Source: Acetobacteraceae bacterium (GTDB lineage: Bacteria; Pseudomonadota; Alphaproteobacteria; Acetobacterales; Acetobacteraceae). Taken from it: a DNA stretch of 64,000 nt. Under the pieces are notes generated by a model that worked only from the letters and a program-made list of their open reading frames with translations, was not told the DNA's origin and did no database searches. Each line of letters begins with the position of its first letter. The stretch's first letter is position 1. Both the position numbers and the translations under genes were made by a program. The stretch spans positions 17,773 through 81,772 of the forward strand of contig DAIDJM010000059.1 of NCBI GenBank assembly GCA_027451405.1. Direction: 5' to 3'. Shown in pieces: positions 27,646-36,667 of the stretch.

Positions 27646-28539
27646 CTACAGCGTGATCCGCATCCCGTCATAGGCGACCTCGAATCCGGCCCCGGCGCAT
27701 TCCGCGCGTTCGGGGGAATCGTCGAGCAGGATGGGATTGGTGTTGTTGATATGAAAGAAAATCCGCCGCGCCCGCAGCCCGGCCAGTGAAGTGAGCGACC
27801 CGCCGGCCCCGGAGAGCGGCACATGCCCCATGCGCCGGCTGGTCTTGGCGCTCATCCCGGCGCGGATCATTTCCTCGTCATCATAAAGCGTGCCGTCGAA
27901 CAGCAGCAGATCGGCCGGCGCCAGAGCCTCGAGGACCGCCGGCGTGATCTCGGCGCAACCGGGTGCCGCGATCGCCACACGGCCCTTCGCATCAAGACGG
28001 GCGGCGTAGGTGGGCGCGGCCTCGGCGCGCGCCGCCTGGCGGTCTTCCTGATACAGCGGAACCTTGCCGGGCATCGGCAACAAACGCACCGTCATTCCGT
28101 CACCGAGATCGGCCGCCTGGCCCGGTGCCAGCGCCTCGCGCACCACGAGCGCGGGGTCGAGCGAGGCAAAAAGACTGTTCCCAGCGAGAATGTCGAGAAT
28201 TGCCCTGGGCGCCAGAATGCGCAGCCTGTGCTGCTCGCGGAGCGCCAGCAGTCCCGCGATACCGTCCACATCGGCGCTGATCAGCACCACCGTGTCGACC
28301 GGAGAATGACGCGTGCCGGCAGGTGGGGCGAGTTCCTGGGTGGCAAGGATCTGCTGGCGGAGGTCGGGCGAGGCGCCGATCAACGTCCAGCGCGCCCCGT
28401 CAGGGCTGACGGCGAGCTGAGCCTGTGTGCGGGGACGGGCGGCCGGATCCCCGCTCCGCGCGCGCGCGCAATTCGCGCAGCCGCAATTCCATTGCGGGAA
28501 ACCGCCGCCGGCGGCGGCGCCTTGGACGATGAGGTGCAT
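27646..28539 (-). CDS. pqqB: Pyrroloquinoline quinone biosynthesis protein PqqB
   Basis: PqqB is a metallo-beta-lactamase-fold enzyme acting in PQQ cofactor synthesis. 297 aa, typical length. Motifs: MHLIVQGAAAGGGFPQWNC at the start with the CxCxxC-type zinc site (CGCANCARA), ILISADVDGIAGLLALREQ-like segment, LLLFDGTLYDDEEM and IFFHINNTNPIL. It is an orphan here: pqqA, pqqC, pqqD and pqqE are absent. Its Shine-Dalgarno GGAGG (8 bases before the ATG) is the arm of the adjacent repeat. PQQ supports membrane dehydrogenases typical of acetic acid bacteria. Confidence 0.93.
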   Translation of the reverse strand: MHLIVQGAAAGGGFPQWNCGCANCARARSGDPAARPRTQAQLAVSPDGARWTLIGASPDLRQQILATQELAPPAGTRHSPVDTVVLISADVDGIAGLLALREQHRLRILAPRAILDILAGNSLFASLDPALVVREALAPGQAADLGDGMTVRLLPMPGKVPLYQEDRQAARAEAAPTYAARLDAKGRVAIAAPGCAEITPAVLEALAPADLLLFDGTLYDDEEMIRAGMSAKTSRRMGHVPLSGAGGSLTSLAGLRARRIFFHINNTNPILLDDSPERAECAGAGFEVAYDGMRITL

Positions 28540-28546
28540 TCTTTTG

Positions 28547-28754
28547 GCCTCCGGCGGGCAGGGGGGCTTTGCCCCTCGCCATTGGTGCTTGAACCAATGG
28601 CGCACTCAATGGCGAACCCCACTGGGGCCGAAAGGCCCCAGACCCCGTTTCTTTAGAAAGTCGCCCCAGCGAGCAAGGCCTATTCAAGGCGATGGGGTCT
28701 AGGGCCTCTCGGCCCCGGCTTGTCCCGGGCAGAGCCCGGGCCGCCGGAGGCACG
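28547..28754. repeat. Long composite repeat between the photolyase gene and pqqB
   Basis: Outer arms GCCTCCGGCGGGCAGG (28547 on) and GGCCGCCGGAGGCACG (to 28754) with two opposed cores (GGGGCCGAAAGGCCCC near 28624; GGGGTCTAGGGCCTCTCGG near 28694). One arm provides the pqqB ribosome site; the other end is read as the last 24 codons of the photolyase gene. Confidence 0.8.
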
Positions 28755-30266
28755 CAACCGCAAAAAAGCTTCGGCGTCGGCCACGATTTCCCTGCGCCTC
28801 GCCTCGCTCATCGCGGCCAGCGTGCGATACGGCATCCCCATGCGCGGATTGCGCGACAGAGCCCGCTCGTTCTCGATCAGGAAGTTCCAATAGAGGTAAT
28901 TGAACGGGCAGGCCTTCGGGCCCGCTTTTGCCTTCACGTCATAGGCGCAGCGGCCGCAATAATCCGACATGCGGTCGATATAGGCTCCCGAGGCCGCGTA
29001 AGGTTTCGACGCCAGAACGCCGCCATCGGCGAACAGGATCATGCCGTGCACATTGGGCAATTCCACCCAATCATAGGCATCGGCATAGACCACGAGATAC
29101 CATTCCTCCACCTGCCGCGGCTCGATGCCGGCGAGCAGCGCGAAATTGCCGGTGACCATCAGGCGCTGAATGTGGTGCGCGTAGGCGTGACGCCGCGTGT
29201 CGCGCACGACCTCCGCGATGCAATTCATGTCGGTCTCGCCGGACCAGTAGAACCACGGCAAATCGCGCTTCGCACCGAGCGCGTTCGTCGTCGCATAGTC
29301 CGGCATCCGGTGCCAGTAGATGCCGCGGATATATTCGCGCCAGCCGAGAATTTGCCGCACGAAGCCCTCGACCGCATTGAGCGGCGCGGTGCCGGCTTCA
29401 TAGGCCTTTACAGCGCCCTCGCAGACTTCGCGCGGAGACAGGAGCCCGCAATTCAAATAAGGCGAGATGACAGCGTGGAACAGGAACGGCTCGCCGCTCT
29501 TCATCGCATCCTGATAATCGCCGAACGCCGGCAGTCCATGCCGCAGGAAATGCGCCAGCGCCCGCAGCGCCTCGGCGCGCGTCACCGCCCAGCCGAATGG
29601 CTCGAGATCGCCGAAATGGTCCGCGAAGCGCTGGGCCACGAGCGACAGCACGTCGCGCGTCACCGCGTCGGGGGTGAAGCGCGGCAGAGCCGGCACGCGG
29701 GTACGCGCCGGCAAGCGCTTGCGGTTTTCCGCGTCGAAATTCCACTGCCCGCCCGCGGGCTTGTCCTGCTCCATGAGGAGTCCGGTCTCGCACCGCATCT
29801 CGCGATAGAAGAACTCCATGCGATACTGGCTACGCCCTCCGGCCCATTCCGCGAAACGCTGGCGGGAGCAGAAGAAACGCGTATCGGCCCGGATATGCAC
29901 GGGAATGCCGAACGCTGCTTCCCAGCCGCGCATCGCCTGCTCGACCCGCCACTCGCCAGGTTCGGTGACAATCAGCCGGTCAGGTCGATGACGCGCGATC
30001 GCGCGCCCCACCTCGCCGGTGAAGCTGCCGGTATTGCCGGGATCGTCGAGCCGCACGTAATCGACGCATAGACCCGCCGCCTTCAAATCGGCCGCGAAAT
30101 GCCGCATCGCCGAGAGAATGAGCGCGATCTTCTGCTTGTGATGGCGAACGTACCGCGTCTCCTCGTCGGCCTCGACGAGCAGGATCACGTCATCCGGCGC
30201 GGTGTCGGCCAGCGCGGCGAGCTCGCGCGAGAGCTGGTCCCCGAGGACCAGTCGCAAGGCCGGCAT
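28680..30266 (-). CDS. phrB: FeS-cluster (6-4) photolyase / bacterial cryptochrome (PhrB type)
   Basis: A 528-aa DNA photolyase-related protein. The N-terminal antenna domain (LRLVLGDQLS, LLVEADEE, KIALILSAMRHFA) binds a lumazine-type chromophore in the family; the C-terminal domain binds FAD. The four cysteines of the [4Fe-4S] cluster are visible at 349 (DMNC), 437, 440 (CGRC) and 453 (ACPFNYLYW), one residue off the Agrobacterium PhrB numbering I recall. YAHHIQRLMVTGNF near 363 holds the conserved His pair. The last 24 residues (RASGGPGSARDKPGPRGP and following) are repeat-derived. It starts 3 bp after the S9 peptidase, at the end of the glycan operon. Confidence 0.9.
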   Translation of the reverse strand: MPALRLVLGDQLSRELAALADTAPDDVILLVEADEETRYVRHHKQKIALILSAMRHFAADLKAAGLCVDYVRLDDPGNTGSFTGEVGRAIARHRPDRLIVTEPGEWRVEQAMRGWEAAFGIPVHIRADTRFFCSRQRFAEWAGGRSQYRMEFFYREMRCETGLLMEQDKPAGGQWNFDAENRKRLPARTRVPALPRFTPDAVTRDVLSLVAQRFADHFGDLEPFGWAVTRAEALRALAHFLRHGLPAFGDYQDAMKSGEPFLFHAVISPYLNCGLLSPREVCEGAVKAYEAGTAPLNAVEGFVRQILGWREYIRGIYWHRMPDYATTNALGAKRDLPWFYWSGETDMNCIAEVVRDTRRHAYAHHIQRLMVTGNFALLAGIEPRQVEEWYLVVYADAYDWVELPNVHGMILFADGGVLASKPYAASGAYIDRMSDYCGRCAYDVKAKAGPKACPFNYLYWNFLIENERALSRNPRMGMPYRTLAAMSEARRREIVADAEAFLRLRASGGPGSARDKPGPRGPRPHRLE

Positions 30267-30269
30267 GGC

Positions 30270-32252
30270 TCAATGCTTGCCGTGGGTCTCCAGCGCGGCT
30301 TTCAGCCCGGGCACGTAATCGGCGCCGCTCAGCACCTCAAGGCTGGAGCCCTTGAAATCCTCGCCGATCGGCTGGGCCCGGCCATGCAGGCAGGCCGCCA
30401 GAAACCCTTCCTCAATCGCATTGAACGAGGTGCGGTTCTCCGGCCGCGCGAAACCATGCCCCTCATCGGGATAGAGCACATACGTGACCGGCACGTGCTT
30501 CGCGCGCATGGCCGCGACGATCTGATCCGATTCCCGCTTGTTCACACGAGGATCGTTCGCACCCTGACCGATCAGCAGCGGACGCACGATCTGATCGGCA
30601 TAGGTGAGCGGCGACTCGGCCTTGAGCAGCTCCCGGCCCGCCGCGGTGCTCGGGTCGCCCATGCGCTGGACCATCTGCTCGTAGCCGGATTTCCAATAGG
30701 GCGGAATGGTCTGCAGCAGGGTGAACAGGTTCGAGGGGCCGACGATATCGACACCGCAGGCAAACGTCGTCGGGTGCATCGAAAGGCCCGCAAGCGTCGC
30801 ATACCCGCCATAGCTGCCGCCGGTGATCGCCACCTGATCGGCCGTGGTGACGCCGTGCTGGATGACCCAGCTGACGCCGTCGAGCAGGTCGTCCTCCATC
30901 GCCCGGCCCCATTGCTTGTCGCCGGCGGCGATGAACGCTTTCCCGAAACCCGTGGAGCCGCGGTAATTGACCGAGAGCACCGCATAGCCCCGGTTCGCGA
31001 GCCATTGGTGCTCCGGATCGTAACCGTAACTGTCCCGTGACCAGGGCCCACCATGTACCGCGAGCACGAGCGGTGCAGGTCCTTTTGTGTCCGGCCGGGT
31101 CAGATAGGCGGTCAGCAGCTTCCCGTCGCGAGCCGGAAAGGTGAAGGCCTCCATCGGCAGCAACTTGTATTTCTCGAGCTCGGGACGAGCCGTGAACAGC
31201 TTCGTCAGCTGCTTTTTCTGGCGGTCGTAGAGATAGAACGCCGCCGGCTCGGTCACCTTGTCGATGGCGACGGTCCAGAGACGGTCATCATCGGTCTGGC
31301 TGATCACCGACCATTGGCCCTGCGCGGTCTTGTCGAGGAAATCGATGTCCGCGCGGTAGGTGTCGTCGAGCGGCGTCCACCGTGTCTTGAGATATTCCAC
31401 CGCATAGGCATGCACCGTACCGGTCATGGGATCGGTCAGCACACCGCCGATATCGGCGCGGGGATCGGCCGCGATCAGGGTTTCCTTCCCGGTCGCGAGA
31501 TCGATTTTCTCGAGAGCCGCCGTGTCGCGCCCGCGGCTATCGATGATGTAGGCGAAGTCCGCGCCCTTCGGGATACCCGCGATCGAGGTGGTGAGGCCAT
31601 CCTCGAACGGAATATCGAGCAGCTTCGCGGTCTTGCCGTCGGGGAGCAGTTTGAGGATCGTGTAGCTGCCGTCCGGGTTCACCTGCTGCGCCAGACGGGG
31701 CACGAGGTTGAAATCGACCACGAAGCCTGCGAGCCCGTCGCCTTTGCGCAGCATCGTGAGCTTACCGGACGCGAGTTCCAGCCGGTAGAGATCGTGCCAG
31801 TGCGGATCGCGATTGTTCAGGCCGATCAGGATCGCGTCCTTCACGATCGGGCTTTCCGCCTCGATCTCGACCCGTGTGTCCTTGAAGGGCGTATAATCGG
31901 TGACTTTCCCGGAGGCGAGATCGATGCCGTGCAGCAGGAAATTTTCGCTACCCCCTTTGTCCTGCATGTAGAGCATGCGACTGCCGTCGGGGGAGAAGAA
32001 GAAAATCCGTAGCGGACGGTCGGTCTCGTGCGTGATGGGCTTCGCCGCGCTGATATCGCCGGCGGGGCCGAGCCATACATTCATGACGCCGCCTACCGGC
32101 GCCGAGAAGGCCAGCTTCGTCCCGTCCGGACTGAGCATGGCGCCGGCCCGGCTCGGATTGCCGAACAGGACCTGACGGGGAATGAGCGGGGGCTGATCGG
32201 CAGCGTGCGCCAGCGAGACAAAGAATACCGAGCCGAGCAGCAGTTTCTTCAT
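30270..32252 (-). CDS. Exported S9-family prolyl oligopeptidase
   Basis: A 660-aa peptidase. Signal peptide residues 1-18 (KKLLLGSVFFVSLAHAA), a beta-propeller gating domain to about residue 390, then the alpha/beta-hydrolase domain. Catalytic residues: Ser in TGGSYGGYATLAG, Asp in GQGANDPRV, His in DEGHGFARPEN. Substrate oxyanion segment LAVHGGPWSRDSYGY. It should cut short peptides in the periplasm. Its ATG overlaps the stop of the upstream CgeB-like gene, so it is the eighth gene of the glycan operon, though its role there is not obvious. Confidence 0.92.
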   Translation of the reverse strand: MKKLLLGSVFFVSLAHAADQPPLIPRQVLFGNPSRAGAMLSPDGTKLAFSAPVGGVMNVWLGPAGDISAAKPITHETDRPLRIFFFSPDGSRMLYMQDKGGSENFLLHGIDLASGKVTDYTPFKDTRVEIEAESPIVKDAILIGLNNRDPHWHDLYRLELASGKLTMLRKGDGLAGFVVDFNLVPRLAQQVNPDGSYTILKLLPDGKTAKLLDIPFEDGLTTSIAGIPKGADFAYIIDSRGRDTAALEKIDLATGKETLIAADPRADIGGVLTDPMTGTVHAYAVEYLKTRWTPLDDTYRADIDFLDKTAQGQWSVISQTDDDRLWTVAIDKVTEPAAFYLYDRQKKQLTKLFTARPELEKYKLLPMEAFTFPARDGKLLTAYLTRPDTKGPAPLVLAVHGGPWSRDSYGYDPEHQWLANRGYAVLSVNYRGSTGFGKAFIAAGDKQWGRAMEDDLLDGVSWVIQHGVTTADQVAITGGSYGGYATLAGLSMHPTTFACGVDIVGPSNLFTLLQTIPPYWKSGYEQMVQRMGDPSTAAGRELLKAESPLTYADQIVRPLLIGQGANDPRVNKRESDQIVAAMRAKHVPVTYVLYPDEGHGFARPENRTSFNAIEEGFLAACLHGRAQPIGEDFKGSSLEVLSGADYVPGLKAALETHGKH

Positions 32253-33385
32253 GACGTTTCTGTAACCTCAAGCCCTGCGGGCCGTCCGGATTTGGCCCGC
32301 GATCCTGGGCTTGCGACCGCGGGACTTTTCTCCAGAACGCGCTCCAGCGCAAGAGCCCGGGCGGCAGCGGTGTGCTCGGCCAGAACCCGCGCGCGGGCGG
32401 CGATGCCGATCCTGCGGCGCCGTTCCGGCATCATCTCCAGCAGGGGCAGGATGTCGGAACTCTGTTCGGCGATCCGGATTTCGCTGCCGATCCGAAAGAA
32501 CGTGCCGATGCCCGGCCACGGATCGGACACGATCGGCGTCGCGCAGGCGCCGGCCTCGAACAAGCGAACGCTCGGGCTATAGCCTGCCTCGATCATGTCG
32601 GCACGTGTGACGTTCAGGGTCCAGGCCAGGCTGTTGTAGAATTCCGCGTGCCGTCCCGGTGGGACATGCTCGATCCGGTCGACGTTGGAGGGCCAGGCGA
32701 TGGAAGCAGGGTATTGCGGCCCAGCAACGACGAACCGCAGATCCGGGCGCCGGCGCGCCGGTTCCAAAAGCAGCCGTTCCAGCATGGGCTGCCGGTCGAT
32801 GCTATACGTGCCGAGATACCCGAGAGACCAGCGCGCCGGCAGCGGCGCAGCGGCCGGCCCATAAAGCGCGGGATCGACGGCGCAGAACAGCGCCTGCGCG
32901 TCGCGGGCCCCATAGTCTCGTTCGAGGCGCCTCAGCGTCGGCCCACCTGTGAACGAAAGATAGTGATCGAAACATGGCACGATGTCCGGCGCGAGATAGG
33001 GGCACTCGCCGGCATCCAGAGCCGCGAGCGTGACCGGTGTATCGATGTCGTAAAATGCCAGCCGCCGCGCCCAGGGACGCAGTCGGCGGATCACCCTGGC
33101 CCCGTCCGCGACGAACGAACCGACGACCACGAGATCGGCGCTTTCGATGGCAGCGCGGAAGGCATGGAGGTCGGCCACCTCATCGTAAAACGCCAGTCGG
33201 CAAAAGGAGGGATCGGCCAGATCGCGCTCCGCGGCATACCAGGGCCGGTCGCACTCCAGAAACAGAATATCATGCCCACGATCGCCCAGCGCTTTGAGCA
33301 GCGCGCGATAGGTCGTGGCATGTCCGTTGCCCCAGGAGGAGCTGAGCGTCAGCCCCACGAAAACGAAGGAGAGGCGCCGTTTCAT
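32249..33385 (-). CDS. CgeB-like glycosyltransferase A
   Basis: A 378-aa GT-B-type protein related to the CgeB / Glyco_trans_1_2 group. The N-terminal segment FVFVGLTLSSSWGNGHATTY resembles the openings of the next two genes. The donor-binding region near residues 265-290 reads EAGYSPSVRLFEAGACATPI. It should transfer a sugar in the glycan pathway. Overlaps both neighbours by 4 bp (ATGA). The C-terminal 30 residues are low-complexity. Confidence 0.75.
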   Translation of the reverse strand: MKRRLSFVFVGLTLSSSWGNGHATTYRALLKALGDRGHDILFLECDRPWYAAERDLADPSFCRLAFYDEVADLHAFRAAIESADLVVVGSFVADGARVIRRLRPWARRLAFYDIDTPVTLAALDAGECPYLAPDIVPCFDHYLSFTGGPTLRRLERDYGARDAQALFCAVDPALYGPAAAPLPARWSLGYLGTYSIDRQPMLERLLLEPARRRPDLRFVVAGPQYPASIAWPSNVDRIEHVPPGRHAEFYNSLAWTLNVTRADMIEAGYSPSVRLFEAGACATPIVSDPWPGIGTFFRIGSEIRIAEQSSDILPLLEMMPERRRRIGIAARARVLAEHTAAARALALERVLEKSPAVASPGSRAKSGRPAGLEVTETS

Positions 33386-34476
33386 GCGGCACGCTGGGCG
33401 CGTTTGCGGGCCAGCGCGTCCTGCAGGATTTCATTCACCTGCGCTGCACGCGCCGCGTAACTATGGTCCGCAACGGCGCGGCGGCGGGCTGCCTCCCCGA
33501 TTTCTCGAGCGCGCGCCGGGGTGAGGGCGGCGAGATGGGCCGCGACCGCATCGCCATCGTCCGCGACGAGAATTTCCTGGCCAGGCGCGAAAAAGCAATC
33601 GATACCATCCCACCGGTCGGTGATGATGCATGCCCCTGCGCCGGCCGCCTCGAACACGCGGGTGGCGGGGGAATAGCCAACCTCCGCCATGCTGTCGCGC
33701 GCCACGTTCAGCACCGCGAGCGCAGACGCATTGAGTGCATTATGGCGCTCGCTCTTCACATGTCCGAGCCAGCGCACATTGGCAGGCAGAAGCCGGTCTT
33801 CCCAGCCGGCGCCGCCCAAGAGAAAGGCGCGAGTCGAATCAATCCCGGCGGCTCTGAAGAAAAATTCGTCGATGCGCGCCTCGCGGTCAGGCAAACGGTT
33901 CGCCAGTAAGGCCAGATCGCAGATCAGATCGGAGTCAGGCGGAACCGGGAAATGCGTTGTCCCATCGAGACCGTTATAGATCGGCTGGCAGCCGCGCGCC
34001 CCCGCCCGGCGATAGGCCTCAACCACCGGCGGTCCGCCGCCATAGGTAAAGACGAGATCCAGACCCCCCAGTGCGTCGCGCAAGACGGCCTCCTGTCCCC
34101 GCCGCAACGCCGCGAGTGTGGCAGGCGCGTCGACATCCCAGAAAATACGGAGCGCGTCCTCTCGCGCGCAGCGCGAGATCCCCGCGAGCAAAACATCGTC
34201 GAATACGCCGACGCCGCTCGCCTTGATGACGACATCCGCAAGCGCTGCCTGCTGCAGAGCGCGACGGACACCCTCCGGGGTCGCCGGATAGACGCTGACC
34301 TGCGCCCAATCGGGCGGATCGATATCGCGATGCGCCTGACGATCGAACGCGTCCGGCTCATAAAACGAAATGCTGTGGCCCAGCGCCGCCAGTGCCCGCA
34401 GCACGCCGCGATAATACGTCGCGGCACCGTTCCAGTAGCAGGAAAGCAAGCTCGACCCGTAAAAGGCAATGCGCAT
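33382..34476 (-). CDS. CgeB-like glycosyltransferase B
   Basis: A 364-aa paralogue of its neighbours. It opens MRIAFYGSSLLSCYWNGAAT, and its sugar-nucleotide region reads EVGYSPATRVFEAAGAGACI (about residues 272-291). The ATG overlaps the stop of the upstream gene by one base (TAATG) and the end overlaps the next gene by 4 bp, so all are co-translated. Likely adds one residue of a surface glycan; donor and acceptor unknown. Confidence 0.75.
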   Translation of the reverse strand: MRIAFYGSSLLSCYWNGAATYYRGVLRALAALGHSISFYEPDAFDRQAHRDIDPPDWAQVSVYPATPEGVRRALQQAALADVVIKASGVGVFDDVLLAGISRCAREDALRIFWDVDAPATLAALRRGQEAVLRDALGGLDLVFTYGGGPPVVEAYRRAGARGCQPIYNGLDGTTHFPVPPDSDLICDLALLANRLPDREARIDEFFFRAAGIDSTRAFLLGGAGWEDRLLPANVRWLGHVKSERHNALNASALAVLNVARDSMAEVGYSPATRVFEAAGAGACIITDRWDGIDCFFAPGQEILVADDGDAVAAHLAALTPARAREIGEAARRRAVADHSYAARAAQVNEILQDALARKRAQRAA

Positions 34477-35573
34477 TACACCCGTTCCGCCCTCTGTTTG
34501 AACTGCTCCACGTGCTCCACCAATTCCAGCGCACGATGCATGCAGCTATGGCGTTCGCGGATCCGAGTCAGGCCCGATTGGGCGAGAGCTTGGCCAAAAG
34601 CCGGGTCGTGGTGAAGCGCCCGCATATGCTTTGTCATCTCCTCTCGGCTATGCGCCACGAGGAAATCGTCGCCAGCTCGGAACAGGCCTTCGCGATCCTC
34701 CCATGGCGCGCAGATCAGCGGAACACCGCAGGCGAGCGCCTCAAAAACGCGGATGGTCGGGATGCCCGGGAGCTGTCTCGCATAGAATCCGCGTGGAACA
34801 TGAACCGTGAATTCAGGACGCGAGAATACCTGCGGAACATCCGCATTGGCCAGCCAGCCATGATAACGCGCCCCGTGGCGCTTCAGGGTCGCCAGCGCCG
34901 GCTCCGGATAACGGACACCATAGATGTCGAGTGCTGTTTGACTATCCCGACAGGGAACAAGGAGAAAATCCACCAGCGCCTCGCTGCGCTCATCGTCGCC
35001 CCAATTGCCGATCCAGACGCATCCGTGCCTCGGCGTTTCCGATACGATGGAGTAAAAATGCGTCGTATCCGCGGCCTCGTGCCAGACCTGAGCGCGGCTT
35101 CCCCAGCCCCACTTCCGATAGATTTCTGCGAGTGCCTCGCCGAAGGCCAGCACACCATCATAATCGCCCAGATCATGCGTACGCAGCGATTCGGGATCGC
35201 TGAGCGCGCGATGGTGCGTGTCATGGAACAGGAGCGTGAAGCCCGCGCTGCGCCGCCAGCGCCCAAGGGCGGTAATGATGTCGGAATCGTTCCATTCATG
35301 AACGATGACGAGATCGCTGTCGCCCACGAGCCCCGCGATATCCTCTGGGCAGGCGTAGGTCACGACTGGCAGATCGGCGAAGGACGACGCGAAGCGATCC
35401 TCGGCATCGGAGGCATCCTGCCGGAGATGGCTGCGGCTCCAGCCTCCCTCAGGTTCGCAGGCAATGGCATCGTGACCGAGTTTTCGCAGAGCGCGCAGAA
35501 CGCCGCGCTGAAAATGCGCGTTGCCGTGATTCCAGCATGAGACGAGCGAGTGTGTGAAATAGAGGATACGCAT
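34476..35573 (-). CDS. CgeB-like glycosyltransferase C
   Basis: A 365-aa paralogue, opening MRILYFTHSLVSCWNHGNAH and with RQLPGIPTIRVFEALACGVP in the donor-binding region. The ATG giving MRILYF overlaps the preceding stop (TGATG); an upstream ATG in this frame would add 54 residues lying within the GT4 gene and was rejected. Three consecutive genes of this rare type suggest duplication followed by specialisation for successive sugar additions. Confidence 0.75.
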   Translation of the reverse strand: MRILYFTHSLVSCWNHGNAHFQRGVLRALRKLGHDAIACEPEGGWSRSHLRQDASDAEDRFASSFADLPVVTYACPEDIAGLVGDSDLVIVHEWNDSDIITALGRWRRSAGFTLLFHDTHHRALSDPESLRTHDLGDYDGVLAFGEALAEIYRKWGWGSRAQVWHEAADTTHFYSIVSETPRHGCVWIGNWGDDERSEALVDFLLVPCRDSQTALDIYGVRYPEPALATLKRHGARYHGWLANADVPQVFSRPEFTVHVPRGFYARQLPGIPTIRVFEALACGVPLICAPWEDREGLFRAGDDFLVAHSREEMTKHMRALHHDPAFGQALAQSGLTRIRERHSCMHRALELVEHVEQFKQRAERV

Positions 35574-36667
35574 CAGGCCGCCGGCCTGACCTCGTCGTAA
35601 TCCCGGCGTGCCAAGGCATGCACATGCAGGGTCCGGCGAGCCATGGAATCGGCAGTAAAACAGAGTGCCCGTCGACGGGCAGCGGCGCCGAGCTGGAACC
35701 GGGTCGCCGGGTCGGCCATCAGCTCGCCGATACATTCCGCCCAGACGGTCGGATCATCGGCCGGCAGGAACAGCGCGGCTCCCTCCCACAGCTCGCGGAA
35801 AGTGGGAATATCGGAGAGCAGGAGAGGCGTTCCGAGAGAGGCGGCTTCGAGCACGGCGAGTCCGAATGGTTCATATCGCGCGGGCGAAGCAAAAAGCGCG
35901 GCGCTCGCCATGCAGCAACGAAGATTCGGACCAGACAGAACGCCCAAGGGCTGCATATGCTGCGGTACAAATCCGGCATTCGCGGGCCCATGCAAAGGAC
36001 CGGCGACCCGCACGGGTAAGGCAATTCGCGCGGCGACGGCATCGAGCAGCCGCATGCCCTTGGCTTCATCCCAGATCCGCCCCGCGGAGAGAATGACGCT
36101 TTCCCGACCGGCAACGATGTCGGGTGCCGGCGGAATGCCGTTCGGAACGATTTCGAGTCGCGACAGGGCCGTGCCGTAAACCGCCTCGATTTGCGTGGCC
36201 AATGCCGCGGTCGGCGCAATCAGCGCGTCGCAATGGCGTGCGCCGGCAGCAAGCGCCTGCGTGCGCCAAGCCAGATCCGCAGGCAACGGACCTCGTCGTT
36301 GCGCCCGCCACCATGTACCGACACAGGAATGAACGACCGCCACGCAGGGACACTCGAACGGTTCCAGGGCATAAGCCGGGCTGTGCAGATGAACCGCATC
36401 GGCCCGCAACTCCTGCGCCACTGCCACGAGCCGCCGCGAGACGCCGCGAAGCGCACCCGCATCGGAGACCATCCAGTCGAGATCGAGTCCAGTCGCAACC
36501 CAGACCAGACCATCGGCTTCGGCGCGAGCAGTTTCCGAGGGGGGTGGACCAAGTACGGCAAGCGTGCACTCCACGCCAAACCGGCGAAACTCGCGTGCGA
36601 GCGTGCAACTATATTGCCAGACGCCACCGACCGCGTCAGTGGTCAGCAGCAGGGAGCGTGGTGGCAT
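35573..36667 (-). CDS. GT4-family glycosyltransferase
   Basis: A 364-aa GT-B glycosyltransferase of the group-1 (GT4) type: N-terminal LLTTDAVGGVWQYSCTLARE (acceptor domain), VHLHSPAY, EIVPNGIPPAPD, then the donor domain with ILSAGRIWDEAKGMRLL and the E-x7-E motif in FASPARYEPFGLAVLEAAS. The N-terminal GGVWQY resembles transferases found beside epimerase pairs. It starts 25 bp inside the end of the radical SAM gene and ends in a TGATG overlap with the next. Confidence 0.85.
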   Translation of the reverse strand: MPPRSLLLTTDAVGGVWQYSCTLAREFRRFGVECTLAVLGPPPSETARAEADGLVWVATGLDLDWMVSDAGALRGVSRRLVAVAQELRADAVHLHSPAYALEPFECPCVAVVHSCVGTWWRAQRRGPLPADLAWRTQALAAGARHCDALIAPTAALATQIEAVYGTALSRLEIVPNGIPPAPDIVAGRESVILSAGRIWDEAKGMRLLDAVAARIALPVRVAGPLHGPANAGFVPQHMQPLGVLSGPNLRCCMASAALFASPARYEPFGLAVLEAASLGTPLLLSDIPTFRELWEGAALFLPADDPTVWAECIGELMADPATRFQLGAAARRRALCFTADSMARRTLHVHALARRDYDEVRPAA

